From Variovorax sp. UMC13 (GTDB taxonomy: Bacteria > Pseudomonadota > Gammaproteobacteria > Burkholderiales > Burkholderiaceae_C): 64,000 nucleotides of DNA. A model generated the notes under the pieces. The model had not been told where the DNA came from and ran no database searches. It saw only the letters and a list, made by a program, of their open reading frames with translations. The stretch is taken from contig NZ_LZZW01000018.1 of the NCBI RefSeq assembly GCF_014170375.1, forward strand, positions 124,001 through 188,000, given 5' to 3'. Numbering within the stretch: position 1 is the first letter of the stretch; each line of letters starts with the position of its first letter. The position numbers were made by a program, and so were the translations under genes. Of the stretch, positions 50,856-59,661 are shown piece by piece.

Positions 50856-53636
50856 TCAGATCAGCGGGATCTCCCGCGCCCGTGCCAGCGCGCTGGTCCG
50901 GTTCTTCACGCCCAGCTTGGCGAAGATCCGGTGCAGGTGCCACTTCACCGTGGCCTCGGCCAGGAACAGGCTGGCCGCGAGCTCGCGGTTGCCCAGCCCG
51001 GCGTCGAGCAGGCGCAGGATCTTGAGCTCGCGCTCGGTCAGCGGCTCGACCAGGGGCTTGGCGGATTCGGCGGCGCGTGCCGGTGCCGCGTCGGTGGGCG
51101 CCGGCGTCCGGCCCGCGGCGCGCAGCAGCGTGGCCAGGTAGTCCGGCGGCACCGGGTTGTGGCTGGCCGGCACCAGCGGCCCGCGGCGGCCGTGGATCTG
51201 CTCGACCAGTTCGGGGATCAGCGGATCGGCGTCGACAAAGCTGCGCACCAGGCCGCAGCGCGAACCCGCGCGCAGCGCTTCGTCCAGCGTGCGCAAGGCG
51301 GCCTCGCGGTCGTGCGCGCGATGCTGCTGGGCGGCGCGCAGCAACAGCAGCCGCACCTTCTGCGCCTCGTGGCCGTCGCGCTGCGCGCGCCGCAGCGCAT
51401 CGGACAGCGGGCCGGCGGCACGCGCCGCATCGGCCGCGCACAGCAGCCGCAGCGCGACCAGCGCGGCATGGTCGGGCTCGCTCTCGAGCGCGGTGCAGCG
51501 CCAGCCGGCATCGTGGCGCAGCAGCCCATAGGACTGGGCCAGCTTGAGCGCGTCGTCGACCGCGCCGGCCTGCAGCCGCAGCGCGCAGCGCTCGGCCGCC
51601 AGCACGCGGGCCAGCCGCGGCAGGCCCAGCCGGTGGCCCAGCGATTCGCCCTCGAGCAAGCAGGTGTCGGCGCCGGCGGTCTCGCCGCGCAGGCGCAGCA
51701 GGCGGGCCCGCGTGAGGTAGCCGGCGGCCGTCATCTCGACCAGGCCGTGCTCGTCGACGAAAGGCAGGCCCAGGTCGAGCAGGCGCTGGGCCTGTTCGAG
51801 CTCGTGGTGCTCGTAGCAGACCTCGGCCGCCAGCAGCAGCGGCATCGAGGCCGCGTACGAGGAGACGCCCAGGCTGCGCTCCACCTCGGCGATGCCGCGC
51901 CGCGCCTCGGCCAGCGCCGCGTGGTAGTCGCCGCGGCGGATCGCGATCATCATCTGCAGCGCGCCGGCCCAGGCGATGCCGTAGTGCGCGGCGCTGGGTT
52001 CGAAGGAGGTGCGCGCCAGCGCGAGCGCCTGCACGCCGCGTTCGAAGTCGTCGGTGGCGCAGCAGCCGAAGGCCAGCACGTTGGCCACCACGCCGACCGA
52101 GAAGTCGTCGCCGCGCGGCGTCTGCTGCAGCCAGGCCTCGCTGCGCGCCTTGGCCAGCATCGGCTGGTCGGTCAGCGCGAAATACACGCAGCGGATCATC
52201 TCGACCACCCGGCGCACCGGATCGTCGGTGGCGCCGGCGGCGTGGGCCTCGAGCAGCAGCAGCTCGCGGTCGGCCTCGGGGTAGCGGCGCGTGAGCACCA
52301 GCGACCAGGCGTGGCCGATGAGGATCTGCGGCCGCGCCTGCACCAGCGCCGGCGGCAGCCGCGCGATCCAGTGCAGCAAGGTCGCATGTTCGCCGCGGTG
52401 CTGCACCAGCTCGCCCGAGAACTGCGCCACCAGGTCGGCCGCGCGTTCGAGGTCCCGGCCCTCGAAGGCGTACCGCACCGCCTCGTGCGGCAGGCCGTTG
52501 CGGTCGAACCAGGCGCTGGCGCGCAGGCAGATGGCGCGCGTGCGTTCGGCCGACTGCTCGCGCATGCGCGTGCGCAGGTAGTCGGCGAACAGGTGGTGGT
52601 AGCGGAACCAGGTGCGCGAACGGTCGAGCCCGGCGAGGAACAGGTTGCGCGCCTGCACCTCGGCCAGCAGGGCGCGGCTGTCGCTGCGGCCCAGCACCTC
52701 GTCGCAGAGTTCGGCGCAGAAGCGGTCGAGCATCGCGGTGCCCAGCAGGAACTCGCGCAGGTCGGGCCGCAGGCGGTCGAGCACCTGCTCGCCCAGGTAG
52801 TCGGTGATGTCTCGGTCGGTGCCGGAGAAGGCGGCCAGGAAGGCGGCCTTGTCCTCGCTGTCGCGCAGCGCGAGGGAGGCCAGCTGCAGGCCGGCGATCC
52901 AGCCCTCGGTGCGGTCGTGCAGAGTCTCGATCTGGCTGCGCTCGAGCGCGGTGCCGCTCACGCGGCCGATGAACTCGGCGGCCTCCTCGAGCTGCAGCCC
53001 GAAGTGCGCCGCGTCGAGTTCGAGCAGCTCGTCGCGCACGCGCAGCTGGCTCACCGACAGCGGCAGCCGCGTGCGGCTGGCGACGATGAAGCCGATGCCG
53101 GGCGTGGCGTGGGCCAGCAGCCATTCGAGCTTGCGGTGCACCAGGTCGCTGCTCACGAGGTGGAAGTCGTCGAACACGATCAGCCAGGGCCGGCCGCTGG
53201 CCACCAGGTCCTGCAGCAGCGAGGCCACGACCGCATCGAGCGAGGCCAGCGTGCCGGCGCCGAACTGGGCCAGCGCGTTGCGGCCCAGCGTGTCGTCCGC
53301 ATGGTGGAGCGCCTCGGCCAGGTAGCGCATGAAGCGCAGCGGATCATTGTCCTCGGCGTCGAGGCTGAGCCAGGCGGTGGCCACGCCCAGGCCCTCGGCG
53401 CGCGCGACGAACTGGGTCAGCGCGGTGGTCTTGCCGTAGCCGGCCGGCGCGGTGATGCTGACCAGCCGCTTGGCCAGGCCGATCTGCAGCAGCGCCGACA
53501 GCTGCTCGCGCGCCAGCAGGCTCAGCGGGACGTGCGGCGGCGCCAGCTTCGAGCGGACCAGCACGGTCGTCGATGCGCTGTGGTCGAAGGATGTCTCCAC
53601 GGGAGTGCTTGGAACCGGGGTTTTGCGGCGCGCCAT
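50856..53636 (-). CDS. MalT-like LAL-type transcriptional activator (LuxR HTH, STAND ATPase)
   Basis: A 926-residue regulator. Walker A APAGYGKTT lies at residues 63-71, with a Walker-B-like WLIVFDDFHLVSS. A long helical-repeat (TPR/MalT-type) sensor region occupies the middle, and the C-terminal LuxR HTH reads LTERELKILRLLDAGLGNRE, ATVKWHLHRIFAKLGVKNRT. It is expected to use ATP binding and an inducer to assemble on DNA. Its ATG follows the thiolase stop by only 9 bases, so it is co-transcribed with the acyl-CoA genes upstream, giving possible positive feedback. It ends next to the small exported protein gene (convergent). Confidence 0.9.
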   Translation of the reverse strand: MARRKTPVPSTPVETSFDHSASTTVLVRSKLAPPHVPLSLLAREQLSALLQIGLAKRLVSITAPAGYGKTTALTQFVARAEGLGVATAWLSLDAEDNDPLRFMRYLAEALHHADDTLGRNALAQFGAGTLASLDAVVASLLQDLVASGRPWLIVFDDFHLVSSDLVHRKLEWLLAHATPGIGFIVASRTRLPLSVSQLRVRDELLELDAAHFGLQLEEAAEFIGRVSGTALERSQIETLHDRTEGWIAGLQLASLALRDSEDKAAFLAAFSGTDRDITDYLGEQVLDRLRPDLREFLLGTAMLDRFCAELCDEVLGRSDSRALLAEVQARNLFLAGLDRSRTWFRYHHLFADYLRTRMREQSAERTRAICLRASAWFDRNGLPHEAVRYAFEGRDLERAADLVAQFSGELVQHRGEHATLLHWIARLPPALVQARPQILIGHAWSLVLTRRYPEADRELLLLEAHAAGATDDPVRRVVEMIRCVYFALTDQPMLAKARSEAWLQQTPRGDDFSVGVVANVLAFGCCATDDFERGVQALALARTSFEPSAAHYGIAWAGALQMMIAIRRGDYHAALAEARRGIAEVERSLGVSSYAASMPLLLAAEVCYEHHELEQAQRLLDLGLPFVDEHGLVEMTAAGYLTRARLLRLRGETAGADTCLLEGESLGHRLGLPRLARVLAAERCALRLQAGAVDDALKLAQSYGLLRHDAGWRCTALESEPDHAALVALRLLCAADAARAAGPLSDALRRAQRDGHEAQKVRLLLLRAAQQHRAHDREAALRTLDEALRAGSRCGLVRSFVDADPLIPELVEQIHGRRGPLVPASHNPVPPDYLATLLRAAGRTPAPTDAAPARAAESAKPLVEPLTERELKILRLLDAGLGNRELAASLFLAEATVKWHLHRIFAKLGVKNRTSALARAREIPLI

Positions 53637-53645
53637 GGGCCCAGT

Positions 53646-54842
53646 CTAGGGCGCGCCGTCCGTGGCCTGGTAGAGGGTGACTACGCAGGCGCCGCCCAGC
53701 CCCAGGTTGTGCTGCAGCGCCAGGCGCGCGCCGGCCACCTGCCGCTGCTCGGCCGTGCCGCGCAGCTGCCAGACCAGCTCGGCGCATTGCGCCAGGCCGG
53801 TGGCGCCCAGCGGATGGCCCTTGGACAGCAGCCCGCCCGACGGGTTGACCACCCAGCGACCGCCGTAGGTGTTGTCGCCGTCAAGCACCATCTTCTCGCC
53901 GCCGCCCTCGGGCACCAGGCCCAGCGCCTCGTAGCTCAGCAGCTCGTTGGCGGTGAAGCAGTCGTGCAGCTCGATCACGTCGAGGTCCTCGGGGCCCACA
54001 CTGGCCTGTTCGTAGACGCGCTGCGCGGCGGCGCGCGTCATGTCGAAGCCGATCAGCCGGCGCATGTCGCCGGAATCGAAGCTGTCGGCGCGGTCGGTGG
54101 TCATGGCCTGCGCGGCGATGGTGACGCGTGCATCGAGCCCGTGCTTCCGGGCGAAGGCCTCGCTGCAGAGGATCGCGGCCGCGGCGCCGCAGGTGGGCGG
54201 GCAGCATTGCAGGCGGGTCATGGGGTCGAAGACCGTGGGCGAGGCCATCACTTCCTCCAGCGTGATCGGCTCGCGGAACACCGCCAGCGGGTTGCGCGCC
54301 GCATGGCTGCGCGCCTTGACCGCGATGCGGCCGAAGGTGTCGGCGCGCGTGCCGTATTCCTGCATGTGCCGGCGCGCGGCGCCGCCGAAGTACTGCGCGG
54401 CGACGGGCGTGCCGGGGGCCGCGCCCTGCAGGCCTTCCATCGTGGCCTGGAAGCGTTCGAGCGGGTTCGGCCGGTCGGTGAACTGGGCGCCCAGCGCGCC
54501 GCGCTGCATCTGCTCGAAGCCCAGCGCGAGCACGCACTCGGCCGCGCCGCTGGCGATCGCCTGGCGCGCGAGGAAGAGCGCGGTCGAGCCAGTGGCGCAG
54601 TTGTTGTTGACGTTGACGATCGGGATGCCGCTCAGGCCCACGGCGTAGAGCGCGGCCTGGCCGCTGGTGGAGTCGCCGTAGACATGGCCGACATAGGCCT
54701 GCTCGACCTGCGTGTAGTCGAGGCCGGCATCGGTCAGCGCGGCGCGCGTGGCCATCGCCCCCAGCTGGTCGTAGGGCAGGCTGGCGCTGGGTTTGGCGAA
54801 GGGCACCATGCCCACGCCGACGACCGGGACCTTGGCAGTCAT
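53646..54842 (-). CDS. Thiolase, SCP-x / lipid-transfer protein type
   Basis: A 398-residue thiolase-fold enzyme with catalytic C82 in NNNCATGSTALF. The SCP-x-type segments are ELHDCFTANELLSYEALGL and NPSGGLLSKGHPLGATG, supplying two histidines. Such enzymes cleave 3-oxoacyl-CoA in side-chain degradation of branched or cyclic substrates, or act as aldolases with a DUF35 partner; no DUF35 gene is adjacent. GGAAGGA precedes the ATG at 54842, so the five-residue upstream extension is dropped. The start overlaps the ligase stop by four bases. Confidence 0.88.
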   Translation of the reverse strand: MTAKVPVVGVGMVPFAKPSASLPYDQLGAMATRAALTDAGLDYTQVEQAYVGHVYGDSTSGQAALYAVGLSGIPIVNVNNNCATGSTALFLARQAIASGAAECVLALGFEQMQRGALGAQFTDRPNPLERFQATMEGLQGAAPGTPVAAQYFGGAARRHMQEYGTRADTFGRIAVKARSHAARNPLAVFREPITLEEVMASPTVFDPMTRLQCCPPTCGAAAAILCSEAFARKHGLDARVTIAAQAMTTDRADSFDSGDMRRLIGFDMTRAAAQRVYEQASVGPEDLDVIELHDCFTANELLSYEALGLVPEGGGEKMVLDGDNTYGGRWVVNPSGGLLSKGHPLGATGLAQCAELVWQLRGTAEQRQVAGARLALQHNLGLGGACVVTLYQATDGAP

Positions 54843-56722
54843 GCGGATTCCTTCCATTCGAGGGTCCAGCGCACCGGCAGGCGGCCGAGCGCGGACTCGG
54901 TCTGCTGCATCAGCGCGGTGCTTTCAGGGCCGGTGGGGCGGGGCGCGCGCACATGGGCCTCGAGCCCGTGCAGCGCATGCGGCACGACCTCGACCGCCAC
55001 CTGCACCGGGCCGAGCGTCTTCTCCACGGTCTCGGCCAGCGCGCGGGCGATCGCCAGTTCGCGCAGCCGGGGCTTGAAGATCTTGTTGACGGCGGTGAGC
55101 GGCATTGCTTCCAGCACCACCACGTCGACCGGCACGGCCGCGCGTTCGGCGATCACGCCGCGCGCATGCGCGAGCAGCTCGGCCGCACTGCAGCGCGTGT
55201 GCTGGCGCAGCGTGACGTAGGCCATGGGCAGCTCGCCCGCATGGCCGTCGGGCTTGCCCACGGCCGCGGCCAGCTCGACCGCGGGGTGGCGCATCAGGCC
55301 TTCCTCGATCATCGCGGGGTCGATGTTGTGGCCGCCGCGGATGATCAGGTCCTTGGCGCGGCCGGTGAGCCAGAAGTAGCCCTGGGCATCCTGTCGCCCG
55401 AGGTCGCCGGTGTTGAGCCAGCCGTCGGCCAGGCAGATGCCCTGGTTGTCCTTCTCCTGCACATAGCCCGAGAACACATAGGGCCCGCGCAGCAGCAGCG
55501 TGCCGATCTCGTCGACCGCGGCCTCGCGCAGCACCGCGCCGTCGGCGCCCAGCTGCGCGACCTTCATCTCCTGGTAGGGCAGCCGCAGGCCGATCGAGCC
55601 GATCGCGCGCTGGCCGTCGCGCGGGTTGAGCGCGCTCACGCAGGTGGCCTCGGTCATGCCGTAGCCCTCGAGCAGCCGCAGCCCGGTGGCGGCCTCGAAG
55701 CGCTGGAACAGCTCCGGCGACAGCGGCGCCGCACCGCAGATCGCGAAGCGCAGCGAGGCCAGGTCGGCGCCGTCCTGCGGCACGTTGAGCAGCGCCGACA
55801 GCACGGTCGGCACGGCGCTGAACAAGGTGGCGCGGTAGCGCTCGACCGAGCGCCAGAAGGCGGCGAAGGTGCGCGGCTCGCGGTAGCCCGAAGGCGACAG
55901 CATCACCACGTGCGCGCCCACGCTGAAGGGCGCCAGGCCCGTGACCATCATCGCGTTGGAATGGAACAGCGGCAGGCCGCACAGCAGCGTGTCGCGCGGG
56001 CCCATCGCGACCGCGGTCGACACCGCCCAGGCATTGGCCGCCTCGTTGAAATGCGTGCGGCGCGCCAGCTTGGGCGTGCCGGTGGTGCCGCCGGTGTGGA
56101 AGTAGGAGGCGATGTCCTCGCCCTGCGGCGCGGCGCCGACCAGGGCGTCGCCGGGCTGGGTGTCGAGCAGGGTGTCGAAATCCAGCGCCCACGACGGACA
56201 GGCATCGATGCCGCCCACGCGCAGCACGTTCTGCAGCGTCGGCACGCGTTCGCGCAGCGCCTCGACCTTCTCCCAGATGCCGGGCTGCGCCTGCCGGCCC
56301 AGCGCCACCAGCACGCGGGTGCCGGCGGCGTTGAGGATGCCGGCCATGTGCTCGACTTCCAGGAAGGGATTGACCGGGTTCACGATGCCCGCCGCTTCGG
56401 CGCCCCAGAGCGTGAAATGCGTCTGCGGCAGGTTGGGCAGCAGGTACGAGACCACCTCGCGCCGGCCCACGCCCAGCCGGGTGAAGGCGTTGGCGGCCTG
56501 CGTGACGCGCGCGGCCAGCGCGGCGTAGTCGAAGCGGGTCTCGCCGTCGGCCGGGTCGCCGGTGGGCACGAAGCTCAGCGCCGGCGCGCCGGGCGTCAGG
56601 TCGGCCTGCCGCACCAGGGCCGCGTAGCTCGAGACGGGCGAGGCCAGGCGCTGGCGGATCGGCACGCGCTCGATGGCTTCGATGTCGCGCAGGTCGCGCA
56701 GGGGAGAGTGGAGGGCGCTCAT
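54839..56722 (-). CDS. AMP-forming acyl-CoA synthetase
   Basis: A 627-residue ANL-superfamily enzyme. The AMP-binding loop is YFHTGGTTGTPKLARRTH, followed by the YGMTEATCV motif (A5), TGDLGRQDAQGYFWLTGRAK and the C-terminal catalytic lysine region AVNKIFKPRLRELA. It activates a carboxylic acid with ATP and CoA. It is longer than most by an N-terminal stretch of about 40 residues and a C-terminal addition. It lies between the saccharopine-dehydrogenase-like and thiolase genes and is coupled to the latter. It probably feeds the thiolase route. Confidence 0.9.
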   Translation of the reverse strand: MSALHSPLRDLRDIEAIERVPIRQRLASPVSSYAALVRQADLTPGAPALSFVPTGDPADGETRFDYAALAARVTQAANAFTRLGVGRREVVSYLLPNLPQTHFTLWGAEAAGIVNPVNPFLEVEHMAGILNAAGTRVLVALGRQAQPGIWEKVEALRERVPTLQNVLRVGGIDACPSWALDFDTLLDTQPGDALVGAAPQGEDIASYFHTGGTTGTPKLARRTHFNEAANAWAVSTAVAMGPRDTLLCGLPLFHSNAMMVTGLAPFSVGAHVVMLSPSGYREPRTFAAFWRSVERYRATLFSAVPTVLSALLNVPQDGADLASLRFAICGAAPLSPELFQRFEAATGLRLLEGYGMTEATCVSALNPRDGQRAIGSIGLRLPYQEMKVAQLGADGAVLREAAVDEIGTLLLRGPYVFSGYVQEKDNQGICLADGWLNTGDLGRQDAQGYFWLTGRAKDLIIRGGHNIDPAMIEEGLMRHPAVELAAAVGKPDGHAGELPMAYVTLRQHTRCSAAELLAHARGVIAERAAVPVDVVVLEAMPLTAVNKIFKPRLRELAIARALAETVEKTLGPVQVAVEVVPHALHGLEAHVRAPRPTGPESTALMQQTESALGRLPVRWTLEWKESA

Positions 56723-56733
56723 CGGCGTGCGTC

Positions 56734-57870
56734 TCAGTCGCTGATGCTCAGTTCGGGCTTGGCCACCAGGCCGAAGGCGCGCAGCTGGCCCAGCAGCTCG
56801 TGGTGCCCGAAGGCCTGGCAGCCCGAGGCGAAGCCCACGCGCTTCGGTGGCTGCTGCAGCAGCGCGTGCGCGGCATAGGCCTGCAGCAGGCCGGTCTGCT
56901 TGTAGTTGCTGTTGCCGAAGATCACGCAGTGGGCGCGGCCCAGCGGGCCCGAGGCATAGACCGAGTCGACCGACTTGTTGAGGCGCGGGTTCTCGCGCGG
57001 CGGCATGGTGTTCATCACGCTCGCGGCGGTCTGCGACAGCGCCGCATAGCGGTCCTGCTCGTTCATGCCTTCGGTGGCCTTGAGGGCCGCCTCGACGATC
57101 TTCGGCACGCCCATCATCAGCGGCTTGTTGAACACGCCGCCCAGCACCTTGACGTTGGCCACCCGCGGGTCCTTGCGGAACCACACCGGGTGCGAGGTGC
57201 CGCCCCAGGGCAGGGCCAGCGCCAGCTCGTGCTGGCCCGGGATCGCCAGGCTGTAGAGCCCGGCGTCGGGCTGCCATTCGACCAAACGGTTCTGCTGCAG
57301 GTGGAAGGCCTTGGAGGTCGCGGCGTTGACCAGGATGGTCTGGGTCGAGGCGATGGTCGGGCTGCCGCCCCAGAACACCGCGATGTCCAGCGTGTCGAGG
57401 CCAGGCGTCTCCAGGCACAGCTGCGCGGCGATCTCGCCCGTGGTGTACATGTGGGCCAGACCCGGCGACAGCAGCAGGCCGGCCGCGGCGAACTGCGCGC
57501 CGTACTCGGCCTCGAGCGTGATCAGCCAGTCCTGCTCGCCCGTGGTGTCGGTGTAGTGGCACTTGGCCGCCAGGCAGGCCTGCACCACCTCGGGCCCGAA
57601 CTTCGCGAACGGGCCGACCGTGTTCAACACCACCGAGGCGCCGGTGAACAGCTGGGTCAGCGCCGCCGTCGTGTGCTCCACCGCCAGGACTTCGTAGTCG
57701 GCGGTCTCGATGCCGGGCACGTTCGATTGCATCGCCGCCTGCAGCTTGTCGGCGCTGCGCCCCGCCGCGATGAAGGGGATGCCGTACTCGCGCAGGTATT
57801 CGCAGACCAGCCGGCCGGTGTAGCCGCTGGCGCCGTAGACGATGACGGGTTTCTTGGCGCTCTTGTTCAT
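56734..57870 (-). CDS. Saccharopine dehydrogenase-like NAD(P)-binding protein (trans-acting enoyl reductase type)
   Basis: A 378-residue protein with an N-terminal Rossmann fold, VIVYGASGYTGRLVCEYL. The saccharopine-dehydrogenase-family features are NTVGPFAKFGPEVVQACLAA and CHYTDTTGEQDW. Relatives reduce or isomerise acyl or polyketide substrates and are not lysine enzymes. GGAG 8 bases upstream supports the ATG at 57870. It starts the block of ligase and thiolase genes; the ligase starts 11 bases after its stop. The reaction is not deducible. Confidence 0.85.
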   Translation of the reverse strand: MNKSAKKPVIVYGASGYTGRLVCEYLREYGIPFIAAGRSADKLQAAMQSNVPGIETADYEVLAVEHTTAALTQLFTGASVVLNTVGPFAKFGPEVVQACLAAKCHYTDTTGEQDWLITLEAEYGAQFAAAGLLLSPGLAHMYTTGEIAAQLCLETPGLDTLDIAVFWGGSPTIASTQTILVNAATSKAFHLQQNRLVEWQPDAGLYSLAIPGQHELALALPWGGTSHPVWFRKDPRVANVKVLGGVFNKPLMMGVPKIVEAALKATEGMNEQDRYAALSQTAASVMNTMPPRENPRLNKSVDSVYASGPLGRAHCVIFGNSNYKQTGLLQAYAAHALLQQPPKRVGFASGCQAFGHHELLGQLRAFGLVAKPELSISD

Positions 57871-57968
57871 GTTCAGTCTCCGTGAGTTTGTCTTTGAAAG
57901 AAGGTCACCAAGGGACGGGCTGCTGCCAGGGCACCCGTGGATCCGGCTCCGCCGGTCCACCGGGTGCG

Positions 57969-58014
57969 CCCCCCTTGGGGGGAAGGTCCGGGCGACACGC
58001 AGTGCGCCCGGACC
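57969..58014. repeat. GC-rich double hairpin between SDR and saccharopine-type genes
   Basis: CCCCCC-TT-GGGGGG at 57969-57982 is followed by GGTCCGGGCG (57985-57994) and CGCCCGGACC (58005-58014), a perfect 10-bp stem with a 10-base loop. Motifs of this shape are frequent between genes in Comamonadaceae (from memory). It may act as a terminator or mRNA-stabilising element between the two gene blocks. Confidence 0.5.
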
Positions 58015-58023
58015 ATCGGGGGG

Positions 58024-58788
58024 TTACAACAATGACCCGCGGGTGCCGCCGTCGAGGACATGGACCGCGCCGTTGGAGAAGGCCGCGCGCGGCGAGGCCA
58101 GGAACACCGCCAGCTTCCCGACCTCCTCGGCCGTGCCGTAGCGGCCCTGCTTCTGCGCCACCAGCGCATCGAAGTCGGGCAGGCCCAGCATCTTTTCGAA
58201 CTCGGCCTTGCGCGGCTTGACCATGTCGGTGTCGATGAAGCCCGGCAGGATCGCGTTGACCCGGATGTGGTGGGCGCGCAGCTCGACCGAGGCGGTCTGC
58301 GTGAGCGACACCACGCCGGCCTTGGCGGCCGCGTAGTGGCCGATCAGCGGCACGGCGGCCTGGGCGGTGATCGAGGCCATTGTGACGATCGCGCCACCGC
58401 CCGCGGCGATCATGGCCGGCGCCGCATAGCGGATGCAGAGGAACACGCCGTCGAGGTTGACCGACAGCACCTCGCGCCATTGCGCATAGCTCATCTGCGC
58501 GAGCGGCACGACCGAGGCCACGCCGGCGTTGGGCACCATGATGTCGAGCCGGCCATGCGCCTCGACCGCGGCCTCGACCAGCGCCTCGACCTCCAGCGGC
58601 TCGCGCACGTCGCAGGGCACGGCGATCGCGCCGGGCAGCGCATCGGCCACGCGCCGCGCGGCGGCCGGGTCGAGGTCGGACACCACGAGCTTCGCGCCCT
58701 GGGCCGCATAGGCGCGTGCCACGGCCTCGCCGAGGCCCTTGCCCGCGCCGGTGACGATCGCCACCTTGTCTTGAAGAAGATTTTTCAT
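58024..58788 (-). CDS. SDR-family oxidoreductase 1
   Basis: A 254-residue short-chain dehydrogenase: VTGAGKGLGEAVARAYA cofactor loop, PNAGVAS (NAG motif variant with proline first), catalytic Ser in TMASIT, and HYAAAKAG giving the Tyr and Lys. It ends HVLDGGTRGSLL. The substrate is probably an alcohol or ketone of the polyol or acyl route. The start overlaps the stop of the second SDR gene upstream by four bases, so the two are coupled. A double hairpin lies between this gene and the next block downstream. Confidence 0.9.
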   Translation of the reverse strand: MKNLLQDKVAIVTGAGKGLGEAVARAYAAQGAKLVVSDLDPAAARRVADALPGAIAVPCDVREPLEVEALVEAAVEAHGRLDIMVPNAGVASVVPLAQMSYAQWREVLSVNLDGVFLCIRYAAPAMIAAGGGAIVTMASITAQAAVPLIGHYAAAKAGVVSLTQTASVELRAHHIRVNAILPGFIDTDMVKPRKAEFEKMLGLPDFDALVAQKQGRYGTAEEVGKLAVFLASPRAAFSNGAVHVLDGGTRGSLL

Positions 58789-59546
58789 AGCAGGCTCGCG
58801 GACAGGCCGCCGTCCAGAACATAGTGGGATCCGGTGGTCCAGCTGGCGTCGTCGGAAGCCAGGAAGGCCACCATCTCGGCGACTTCCAGCACGGTGCCCA
58901 GCCGCTGCTGCTTGAGCGCGACCAGCGTGTCCCAGGGCACGCCCACGGCCGCCTCAACGGTGGGCACCAGCCGGTCGACCATCGCGGTGCCGATGAAGCC
59001 GGGGCAGACCGCGTTGATGCGCAGCCCGGTGGGCCGCAGCTCGACCGCCGCCACGCGGGTGAGCTGGATCACCGCCGCCTTCGACGCGCAGTAGGAGCCG
59101 AACAGCGGCGCGCCGCCGATGCCGGCCAGCGAGGACATGTTGACGATCGAGCCGCGGCCCGAGGCCACCAGCGCGCCGAGCGCGTGCTTCATGCCCAGGA
59201 ACACGCCCTTGACGTTGATCGCCATCAGCCGGTCGAACTCTTCCTCGCTCTGTTCGAACAGCGGCTTGACGATCTCGATGCCGGCGTTGTTGACCAGCGT
59301 GTCGAGGCTGCCGAAGGCCGCCACGGTGGCGTCGACCGCGGCCTGCATGTCGGCCGCCGAGGTGACGTCGCAGCGCACGGCTCGGGCCTGCGGCCCGAGC
59401 GTGTCCGCCGCGCGCTGCGCGCCGGGCCCGTCGATGTCGGCGAGCATGACCTGTGCGCCGCGCTCGACGAACAGTTCGGCGATGGCCAGGCCGATGCCCT
59501 GCGCCGCGCCGGTGATGAGGGCCTTGCGGCCCTGCAGTTCTGGCAT
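58785..59546 (-). CDS. SDR-family oxidoreductase 2
   Basis: A 253-residue SDR with TGAAQGIGLAIAELF, NNAGIEIV, NMSSLAGIG and SYCASKAAV (Tyr/Lys), ending YVLDGGLSASLL. The motifs are complete. It probably forms a tetramer and uses NAD(H). It is the first gene of a pair. A 115-base gap with a palindrome at 59624-59636 separates it from the kinase gene, so a promoter may lie there. The start was chosen at 59546; a 20-codon upstream extension has no support. Confidence 0.9.
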   Translation of the reverse strand: MPELQGRKALITGAAQGIGLAIAELFVERGAQVMLADIDGPGAQRAADTLGPQARAVRCDVTSAADMQAAVDATVAAFGSLDTLVNNAGIEIVKPLFEQSEEEFDRLMAINVKGVFLGMKHALGALVASGRGSIVNMSSLAGIGGAPLFGSYCASKAAVIQLTRVAAVELRPTGLRINAVCPGFIGTAMVDRLVPTVEAAVGVPWDTLVALKQQRLGTVLEVAEMVAFLASDDASWTTGSHYVLDGGLSASLL

Positions 59547-59623
59547 GGGTGTCTCCTTTGTTGTGCACCCATTGGAGCAAGGGGTGGTGCGCGCGGGCGC
59601 CCACAAAAAGGATGGAAATTCGC

Positions 59624-59636
59624 GCTGCAGTGCAGC
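59624..59636. promoter_or_regulatory. 13-bp palindrome upstream of the SDR pair
   Basis: GCTGCAGTGCAGC is a perfect palindrome about a central G. It lies 78-90 bases before the SDR 2 start, in an AT-richer patch (AAAAAGGATGGAAATTC). It may be an operator for an internal promoter. Confidence 0.3.
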
Positions 59637-59661
59637 AGAAACGCCGCGGCGCGGGCCGGGC

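Noticed and set aside
50931-55220. A 1429-codon open frame on the plus strand
   Set aside because: Antisense shadow of the MalT-like regulator, thiolase and ligase genes, which have clear family motifs on the minus strand.
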